A DNA stretch of 5,785 nt from Candidatus Acidiferrales bacterium. GTDB taxonomy: Bacteria > Acidobacteriota > Terriglobia > Acidiferrales > UBA7541. The position numbers and the translations under genes were made by a program. Location of the stretch: contig CATPAM010000222.1 in the NCBI GenBank assembly GCA_955651735.1, positions 1 through 5,785 on the forward strand, read 5' to 3'. Each line of letters begins with the position of its first letter. Positions within the stretch are counted from its first letter, which is position 1. Below the pieces are notes generated by a model that searched no databases, was not told the DNA's origin, and worked only from the letters and a program-made list of their open reading frames with translations. Shown in pieces: positions 1-4,482 of the stretch.

Positions 1-168
1 CAGATTGCGTACGCCGAGATTCTGGTCACGGAAACGCTTTGGCCGGATTTCAATCGCGCGCGGTTGCTCGAGGCTTTCGTGGAGTTTCAAAAGCGCGAGC
101 GGCGCTACGGCGGCATTCGCGAAGACAGGCCGGATTCAGAAGCGCCCGCGCGCGTTGCTGGGCAGTGA
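1..168 (+). CDS. uppS: Undecaprenyl diphosphate synthase, C-terminal end (partial)
   Basis: This is the tail of the cis-prenyltransferase that adds IPP units to farnesyl diphosphate, making the C55 carrier lipid precursor for peptidoglycan synthesis. Frame 1 is open from the window edge to a TGA at 166-168 and gives 55 residues. They begin QIAYAEILVTETLWPDF and continue to KRERRYGG (residues 31-38). This matches the diagnostic end of the family: the AYAE/WPDF segment, then the R-x-RR-[FY]-G motif whose arginines bind the IPP diphosphate. A hydrophilic tail of about 17 residues follows. The start and the N-terminal catalytic Asp lie outside the window. The next gene, cdsA, is its usual neighbour, but the 172-bp gap between them is larger than the other gaps in this cluster. 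Assignment is by recognition of the C-terminal motif and is secure despite the short length. Confidence 0.93.
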   Translation, partial: QIAYAEILVTETLWPDFNRARLLEAFVEFQKRERRYGGIREDRPDSEAPARVAGQ

Positions 169-212
169 GCTCTCCCGAATGGGGCGCTTTGAGTATGGCT
201 TCGGCCGAAAAA

Positions 213-252
213 GCGGCGGCCCTTCGCAGCTCAGGGTAAACAAGACCGCCGC
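213..252. repeat. GC-rich inverted repeat in the uppS-cdsA gap
   Basis: GCGGCGG at 213-219 is perfectly complementary to CCGCCGC at 246-252, giving a 7-bp all-GC stem. The 26-nt interior itself begins CCCT (220-223) and has AGGG (233-236), a small 4-bp inner pairing. A perfect 10-bp palindrome, TTCGGCCGAA, lies just upstream at 200-209. The T-rich stretch starts only at 272, about 20 nt past the stem, so this is not a textbook intrinsic terminator. It could be an mRNA structure between uppS and cdsA, or a degraded copy of a dispersed palindromic repeat. The inner CCCTTCGC...CTCAGGG resembles short repeats I associate with many soil bacterial genomes, but I cannot confirm that here. Confidence 0.4.
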
Positions 253-271
253 GCTCCAAATAAAGCTTCTC

Positions 272-299
272 TTTTTCTTTCAACTTTTGACTTTCGACT
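272..299. repeat. Short heptamer tandem repeat (TTYRACT)
   Basis: Three consecutive 7-nt units, TTCAACT (279-285), TTTGACT (286-292) and TTCGACT (293-299), fit the consensus TTYRACT without gaps. A degenerate fourth unit, TTTTTCT, precedes them at 272-278. The tract is pyrimidine-rich on the + strand and stands out from the surrounding high-GC sequence. It lies about 40 nt upstream of the cdsA start. The rest of the 169-340 gap holds no coding sequence that I can support. Confidence 0.5.
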
Positions 300-324
300 G
301 CTAACCTTCTCCTCGCAGTCCGCC

Positions 325-330
325 AGGGGA
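325..330 (+). promoter_or_regulatory. Ribosome binding site of cdsA
   Basis: AGGGGA is a Shine-Dalgarno-like purine run ending 10 nt before the ATG at 341. It supports that ATG, whose product begins MTWKR and runs straight into the first membrane segment, as expected for CdsA. Confidence 0.6.
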
Positions 331-340
331 TTCCTTCCAC

Positions 341-1216
341 ATGACTTGGAAGCGCGTAGCAACTGCCGTCGTGTTGATTCCGTTTGTCATTGGTTTGGTG
401 CTGTGGGGCTCGACGGCATGGGTGGCGCTGGCGCTCGCGCTGATTATCGTGCTGGCGCTGTTCGAGTATTTTGCCCTCGGCGATGCGATCGGCCACCGCG
501 CCTATCGTTTCTGGACCGCGACCTGCGCATTTCTGCTTGTGTATGTGCAGTGGCTCGCGGCGATTGAACCCACTTACCAGCTTGCCGGCGGCTTGATGCT
601 GCATCGCGGTCTCGGACGATTTGCCGCCGGATTGCTTGGCGTGCCCGAGGCATTCTTTGTCTTCGTGTTGGGTGTTGCGGTGCTCACGCTTTGGACGAAG
701 CGGCCCCTTGTAGAAGGGTTACCGGCTGCTGGCATCAGTTCGAGCGGATTGTTGCTCGTGGCGTTTCCGTTGACGTTTGCGGTGCGGCTGCACGGTTTGG
801 GCGAGGAAGGTCCGCGGTTGCTGCTCTTCGCGCTGGTAATCACATGGGTAGGCGACTCGGTCGCGTATTTTGTGGGACGCGCGGTGGGGAAGCACCCGCT
901 GGCGCCACATCTCAGTCCCAAGAAGACTTGGGAAGGTTCCATCGGGAGTTTGCTCGGATCACTGCTGGTTGCTCTGGCTTTTGCGCGATGGCTCAACGCG
1001 CCGCCCGTGCATCTACTGGCGATGGCGTGCGCGGGAAATGTTGCGGGCCAAGTTGGAGACCTGCTTGAGTCGGCTTATAAGCGCAGCGCGGGCGTCAAGG
1101 ATTCTGGCGGAATGCTGCCGGGCCATGGAGGAATTCTCGACCGCATCGATGCGCTGATTCTGGCGATTCCAGTTGTCTGGTATTATTGGACGTTGGTCTA
1201 CTCGCCGGGAATGTAA
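341..1216 (+). CDS. cdsA: Phosphatidate cytidylyltransferase (CDP-diacylglycerol synthase)
   Basis: This integral membrane enzyme condenses CTP with phosphatidic acid to give CDP-diacylglycerol and pyrophosphate, the branch point for all phospholipid head groups. The protein is 291 aa, a normal length. The N-terminus has hydrophobic segments at roughly residues 6-24 and 26-46, with further ones around 60-76, 100-117, 135-150, 158-178, 200-216 and 271-288. The family signature is complete at residues 244-270: SAYKR, then KDSGGMLPGHGG, then DRID, with the Lys-Asp and Asp-Arg-x-Asp residues that bind Mg and the CTP phosphates. The upstream conserved block GDSVAYFVGR (171-180) and SPKKTWEGS (192-200) is also present. 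The start is supported by AGGGGA 10 nt upstream. It lies between uppS and dxr, the standard order. No defect is visible and the assignment is secure. Confidence 0.97.
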   Translation: MTWKRVATAVVLIPFVIGLVLWGSTAWVALALALIIVLALFEYFALGDAIGHRAYRFWTATCAFLLVYVQWLAAIEPTYQLAGGLMLHRGLGRFAAGLLGVPEAFFVFVLGVAVLTLWTKRPLVEGLPAAGISSSGLLLVAFPLTFAVRLHGLGEEGPRLLLFALVITWVGDSVAYFVGRAVGKHPLAPHLSPKKTWEGSIGSLLGSLLVALAFARWLNAPPVHLLAMACAGNVAGQVGDLLESAYKRSAGVKDSGGMLPGHGGILDRIDALILAIPVVWYYWTLVYSPGM

Positions 1217-1243
1217 TTCGGGAACTCTGCCGCGAAACCATGC

Positions 1244-1250
1244 GAAAGAA
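1244..1250 (+). promoter_or_regulatory. Weak ribosome binding site favouring the GTG start of dxr
   Basis: GAAAGAA lies 6 nt before GTG 1257. It is a weak but well-placed Shine-Dalgarno-like run. There is no in-frame ATG between the cdsA stop (1214-1216) and the conserved N-terminus of Dxr, so this purine run decides in favour of a GTG start. A GTG at 1251 is too close to the same run to use it. Confidence 0.45.
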
Positions 1251-1256
1251 GTGTTT

Positions 1257-2477
1257 GTGACGCAATCGTTCACCAAACTGGCCATTCTGGGTTCGACAGG
1301 ATCGATCGGGCGGCAGTGCCTGGCGGTCGTGGAGTCGCTGCCGGGGCGGTTCGGCGTGGTGGCGCTCGCGGCTGGCTCGAATCTGGACGAACTGGTCGGG
1401 CAGATTGAACGGCACCGGCCGGAAGTGGTGTCCGTCGCGGATAAAAGCAAAGTCGACGAGCTGGCGCAAAGGCTACGCGTGAAAGGCGTGTCGCCTGCCT
1501 CGGCAGGCGGGCCGCTGCCCACAATTCATCATGGGCGCGAAGGGATGCTGGCGGTCGGAACGCACGCTGCGGCGGACATGGTTGTCTCCGCGGCAGTTGG
1601 TGTTGTGGGACTGGAAGCGACCTACGAAGCGATCAAGCTAGGCAAGACGGTGGCGCTGTCGAACAAGGAAGTCCTGGTTGCTGCGGGCGAGTTGGTGATG
1701 GCCGCGGCGAAAAAATCCGGGCGCGAATTGTTGCCGGTAGACAGCGAACACAATGCCGTGCACCAATGTTTGCGCGGCGGCGAACGTGGGGAAGTGCGGC
1801 GGCTGGTGCTAACCGCTTCCGGCGGCCCCTTTCGCAAGACGCCGCTGGCAGCGCTGCAAAGCGTGACTCCGGAACAGGCCCTGGCGCATCCAAACTGGCG
1901 CATGGGCAATCGCATTACAATTGACTCCGCAACTATGATGAACAAGGGTTTTGAGGTTATCGAGGCGCGCTGGTTGTTCGGTGTGCAACCGAACCAGATT
2001 GATGTGGTTGTCCATCCGCAATCAACGATTCATTCCATGGTGGAATTCGTGGATGGTTCAGTTCTGGCACAGCTTGGACCTACGGACATGCGCATGCCGA
2101 TTCAATATGCGTTAACCTATCCGGAGCGGATCGCATCTAATGATGTAGCCCTGGATTGGTCGAAACTCCGGCGTCTTGATTTCGCGAAAGTTTCCACGCG
2201 GCGCTTTCCGTGCCTGCGTCTGGCCAAGGAAGCGCTGAAAAAGGGCGGGGCGTTGCCGTGTGCGTTGAATGCCGCGGATGAAATCGCAGTGGCGGCTTTT
2301 CTGGAAAGAAGGCTGCCGTTCCTGGGAATCGCCGAGGTAATCGAAAGGGTGCTAGCGCGGACGCCGAGGACGCGATTTGAGAAGATGGATGACGTGCTTA
2401 CGGCGGATAAGGAAGCGCGTCGAATGGCCAAGGAAGAAGTAGACCGGCTGGCGGTGACGGCGGCAGCGGCATCGTAG
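1257..2477 (+). CDS. dxr: 1-deoxy-D-xylulose 5-phosphate reductoisomerase
   Basis: Dxr is the NADPH-dependent, cytosolic enzyme that converts DXP to 2-C-methyl-D-erythritol 4-phosphate, the committed step of the MEP isoprenoid pathway and the fosmidomycin target. From the GTG at 1257 the product is 406 aa, close to the ~400 aa typical of the family. Visible motifs are the nucleotide-binding GSTGSIG (12-18), SNKE (135-138), VDSEHNA (161-167) with metal ligands D162 and E164, ASGGPF (187-192), HPNWRMG (211-217), SATMMNKGFE (224-233) with third ligand E233, and HPQS (253-256). An in-frame ATG at 1173 would overlap cdsA by 44 bp and add 28 unrelated residues, so I reject it. The insertion-like stretch SPASAGG (79-85), between the cofactor domain strands, is encoded by an 18-bp palindrome at 1492-1509. 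The gene starts 40 bp after cdsA and ends 25 bp before rseP, which suggests co-transcription. Confidence 0.96.
   Translation: MTQSFTKLAILGSTGSIGRQCLAVVESLPGRFGVVALAAGSNLDELVGQIERHRPEVVSVADKSKVDELAQRLRVKGVSPASAGGPLPTIHHGREGMLAVGTHAAADMVVSAAVGVVGLEATYEAIKLGKTVALSNKEVLVAAGELVMAAAKKSGRELLPVDSEHNAVHQCLRGGERGEVRRLVLTASGGPFRKTPLAALQSVTPEQALAHPNWRMGNRITIDSATMMNKGFEVIEARWLFGVQPNQIDVVVHPQSTIHSMVEFVDGSVLAQLGPTDMRMPIQYALTYPERIASNDVALDWSKLRRLDFAKVSTRRFPCLRLAKEALKKGGALPCALNAADEIAVAAFLERRLPFLGIAEVIERVLARTPRTRFEKMDDVLTADKEARRMAKEEVDRLAVTAAAAS
1492..1509. repeat. Perfect palindrome inside the dxr reading frame
   Basis: CGCCTGCC and GGCAGGCG form two perfect 8-bp arms separated by TC (1500-1501). The element lies within dxr codons 79-85 (Ser-Pro-Ala-Ser-Ala-Gly-Gly) and keeps the frame. 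It sits in a variable loop just before the conserved PLP...GREGML segment, where Dxr homologues that I recall are several residues shorter. That fits a small mobile or dispersed palindromic element that inserted without breaking the protein. The palindrome is directly visible; its mobility is inference. Confidence 0.55.
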
Positions 2478-2482
2478 TTCAC

Positions 2483-2490
2483 AGGAAGGG
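2483..2490 (+). promoter_or_regulatory. Ribosome binding site of rseP
   Basis: AGGAAGGG is a strong Shine-Dalgarno-like run just after the dxr stop (2475-2477). It ends 12 nt before the ATG at 2503, slightly farther than usual. No better start exists, because the conserved protease motif begins only 17 residues into the protein. Confidence 0.55.
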
Positions 2491-2502
2491 ACAAGCAATC
2501 GT

Positions 2503-3900
2503 ATGGATTTGTTACTGGGTGTAGCGCTCGTGCTGGGAGTGATGATTTTGGTGCACGAGTGGGGACATTTTATCGCCGCGCGGATGTTCGGCGTGCGCGT
2601 GGACGTTTTTTCGATCGGATTCGGGCCGCGGCTGTTTGGCTGGAAGCGCGGCGCGACGGATTATCGCGTGAGCGCGCTGCCTCTGGGCGGCTACGTGCGC
2701 ATGGCGGGACAGGATCCGTCGGACATCGACTCCGTGCATAGCACTGCGATACAGGGAAAAGACGAGAAGACGTACGCCCCGTATCCGCAATTGCAAGCGC
2801 TGGTGAAAGGCGCGCCGGATGAGTTGGTGAGCAAGCCGCGCTGGCAGCGCGCGATTATTTCGTTTGCCGGCCCTTTCGTGAACCTGATTTTCCCGATTCT
2901 GCTGCTGACGGTTTATTTCGTGGTTGTCGGAATTCCGTATCCCGCGTATCAGGCCAAGCCAGTGCAGGTGGCGGCGGTGCCGGCGAACTCTCCGGCAGCC
3001 GCGGCGGGGCTGCGTGGGGGCGACAAGGTCGTCGCTATCGATGGGGAGCAGAACCCGGATTGGGAGCAAGTGGAGAAGGTCCTCGCCAAGCTCACACCGA
3101 ACAGCAAGCTCTCGATGGAAGTGGAAGACGCCGGAGCTCGGCGATCGCTCAGCATTCCTGTCGAGCAAAAAGATCTTGAACAGCCGGAGCGCTTGCTGGG
3201 CTTTGCGCCCATTCGCCCGGTTCTGGAGGATGTGGCTCCGGGACTGCCGGCACAGCGCGCGGGGCTCAAAGAGAATGATTTGATCGCGGCGGTGGATGGG
3301 CAAAAGATCCAGTGGTGGGGCGAGTTCACCGAGCGCATCCGCGGCTCGAACGGCAAGCCGGTGGCCCTCGATGTGAATCGCAACGGGCAACTGCTGCATA
3401 TGGTGGTGACACCACAAGCGGCGACGAACGAACGGGGGGAAACGATTTACCAGATTGGCGTGCAAGTTCATGAGGATACCGCTTACAAGCGAGTGGCATT
3501 TCCGGAAGGCGCGCGCTATGCGGCGCTGGTAACCGTTGAAAAAATCAAGGAGACCGCGGGCATCGTCGGAAAATTGTTCAGCGGCCGGGTTTCGCTAAAG
3601 CAACTGCAAGGGCCGGTGGGAATTTCGCGCGCGGCCGGGCAGGCGGCGCGGAAGGGCCCGCTGGCGATCATTTCGCTGATGGTGCTGATCAGCGTGAACC
3701 TGGGAATCCTGAACCTATTGCCGATTCCGATCCTGGACGGCGGGCACATCCTGCTGCTGGGCATCGAAGGCATCCTGAGGCGCGACATGAGCCTTGCGTT
3801 CAAAGAGCGCTTCGTGCAGGTTGGGCTGGTGTTCCTGTTGGTGGTGTTCGCTATCGTTATGTACAATGACGTGGTGCGGCTGCTGCCGATTCATTCCTGA
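2503..3900 (+). CDS. rseP: Site-2 intramembrane zinc metalloprotease, two PDZ domains
   Basis: RseP cleaves transmembrane segments of substrates such as anti-sigma factors and leftover signal peptides, within the inner membrane. The product is 465 aa, close to the ~450 aa of the E. coli enzyme. The zinc site HEWGH is at residues 18-22 in the first membrane segment, and the second half of the active site, NLLPIPILDGGH, is at 404-415 with ligand Asp412. The conserved GYVRM block is at 63-67. SFAGPFVNLIFP (120-131) opens the second membrane segment. Two PDZ domains follow, around 153-222 (SPAAAAGLRGGDKVVAIDG) and 238-303 (AGLKENDLIAAVDGQ). The last membrane segment is about 437-456. All catalytic residues are present. 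The gene follows dxr and precedes a Fur-type gene. The bamA-like outer-membrane gene that follows rseP in many Proteobacteria is not here. The natural substrate cannot be read from this window. Confidence 0.96.
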   Translation: MDLLLGVALVLGVMILVHEWGHFIAARMFGVRVDVFSIGFGPRLFGWKRGATDYRVSALPLGGYVRMAGQDPSDIDSVHSTAIQGKDEKTYAPYPQLQALVKGAPDELVSKPRWQRAIISFAGPFVNLIFPILLLTVYFVVVGIPYPAYQAKPVQVAAVPANSPAAAAGLRGGDKVVAIDGEQNPDWEQVEKVLAKLTPNSKLSMEVEDAGARRSLSIPVEQKDLEQPERLLGFAPIRPVLEDVAPGLPAQRAGLKENDLIAAVDGQKIQWWGEFTERIRGSNGKPVALDVNRNGQLLHMVVTPQAATNERGETIYQIGVQVHEDTAYKRVAFPEGARYAALVTVEKIKETAGIVGKLFSGRVSLKQLQGPVGISRAAGQAARKGPLAIISLMVLISVNLGILNLLPIPILDGGHILLLGIEGILRRDMSLAFKERFVQVGLVFLLVVFAIVMYNDVVRLLPIHS

Positions 3901-3936
3901 GAGCTGACCTGGCCTAGCTCGCTGCGCACCGCACCC

Positions 3937-3944
3937 GGAGAAAG
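3937..3944 (+). promoter_or_regulatory. Ribosome binding site of the Fur-family gene
   Basis: GGAGAAAG, with GGAG at 3937-3940, lies 5 nt (from the GGAG) before the ATG at 3946. It fixes the start at that ATG. The protein therefore carries about 30 residues before the winged-helix domain, somewhat more than in short Fur proteins. Confidence 0.65.
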
Positions 3945-3945
3945 A

Positions 3946-4452
3946 ATGCGTGTATCACCGCAGCACCGGGCCTCCACCGGCGAGCGACTCAATACCGCGG
4001 AAACAACGGGAAGATTGCAGCAGGCGCTGGGGAAGAGGCGCATTCGCTTGACGCGGCAGCGGCGCGTCATTTTGCAAGTGATGGACGACGCGGAGCAGCA
4101 CCTGGACGTCGACCAAATCCTAAAGCGCGCGCAGAAGATTGATTCCGGTGTGGCCTTGGTCACCGTTTATCGCACGATTGATCTCCTTAAGAAACACGGC
4201 TTGATTGACGAGCTGGACTTGCTGCATCTGCGCGGCGACCGGCACTACTACGAGACGCATGGTCCGCGCGACCACATCCATGTGGCGTGCCTGGGCTGCG
4301 GGAAAGTGCGCGAGTTCGAGAGCCGGCTGTACGAGCAGTTGAAGCAGCAGATCGCGCGGGACTTCGACATGAAGGTGACCGTCTCACGCACCGAAGTCGG
4401 CGGCTACTGCGCGGAGTGCCTGGCGCAGGAGAATAGCTCCCCAGAAAAATAG
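3946..4452 (+). CDS. Fur-family metal-dependent transcriptional regulator
   Basis: This is a 168-aa cytosolic DNA-binding repressor of the Fur/Zur/PerR family. The winged-helix domain spans about residues 30-90, with LTRQRRVIL (35-43), H52 in HLDVDQIL, and the recognition helix VALVTVYRTIDLLKKHGLI (69-87). The dimerisation domain follows. The structural zinc site is complete: C115/C118 (CLGC) and C155/C158 (CAEC). Candidate sensing ligands, aligned from memory to PerR H37/D85/H91/H93/D104, are H52, E103, H110, H112 and E123. Glu in place of the PerR Asp104 points to Fur- or Zur-like metal sensing rather than peroxide sensing. A His common 8 residues before the third zinc Cys is Ser147 here. 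The gene starts 45 bp after rseP and may be read from the same transcript. I see no Fur-box-like AT-rich palindrome in that gap. Family membership is secure; the metal sensed is not decided. Confidence 0.92.
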   Translation: MRVSPQHRASTGERLNTAETTGRLQQALGKRRIRLTRQRRVILQVMDDAEQHLDVDQILKRAQKIDSGVALVTVYRTIDLLKKHGLIDELDLLHLRGDRHYYETHGPRDHIHVACLGCGKVREFESRLYEQLKQQIARDFDMKVTVSRTEVGGYCAECLAQENSSPEK

Positions 4453-4459
4453 CTTCTCC
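4428..4459. terminator. Possible weak hairpin at the convergent gene ends
   Basis: GGAGAATAGCT (4428-4438) pairs with AGCTTCTCC (4451-4459) apart from a 2-nt bulge, enclosing a 12-nt loop. The left arm is in the last codons of the Fur-family gene and the right arm begins with the last two bases of its stop codon (4450-4452). Only TTT follows on the + strand, so it is at best a weak terminator. It is the only hairpin I find between the convergent genes, whose stop codons are 30 bp apart. Confidence 0.3.
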
Positions 4460-4482
4460 TTTACCTGAACACTTGACCACCG

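Noticed and set aside
287..307. TTGACT (287-292) with TAACCT (302-307) as a sigma-70 promoter for cdsA
   Set aside because: The spacing is only 9 nt instead of about 17, and TTGACT is part of the heptamer tract. I do not call a promoter.
50..604. Open frame of 184 codons on the - strand across the uppS end, the gap and the start of cdsA
   Set aside because: It overlaps two conserved genes, its translation is of low-complexity Arg/Ala/Gln type, and no family motif is visible.
1173..1256. N-terminal extension of dxr from the ATG at 1173
   Set aside because: The added residues are out-of-frame reading of the conserved cdsA C-terminus and do not resemble any Dxr N-terminus. The GTG at 1257 gives normal length and has a ribosome site.
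2512..3471. Open frame of 319 codons on the - strand opposite rseP
   Set aside because: It is rich in Arg and His with no recognisable domain, and lies wholly antisense to a clearly conserved rseP. Such frames are common in high-GC DNA.
3901..3920. GAGCT...AGCTC inverted repeat just after the rseP stop, as terminator or Fur operator
   Set aside because: It has only 5-bp arms with no T run, and it is not AT-rich like a Fur, PerR or Zur box.
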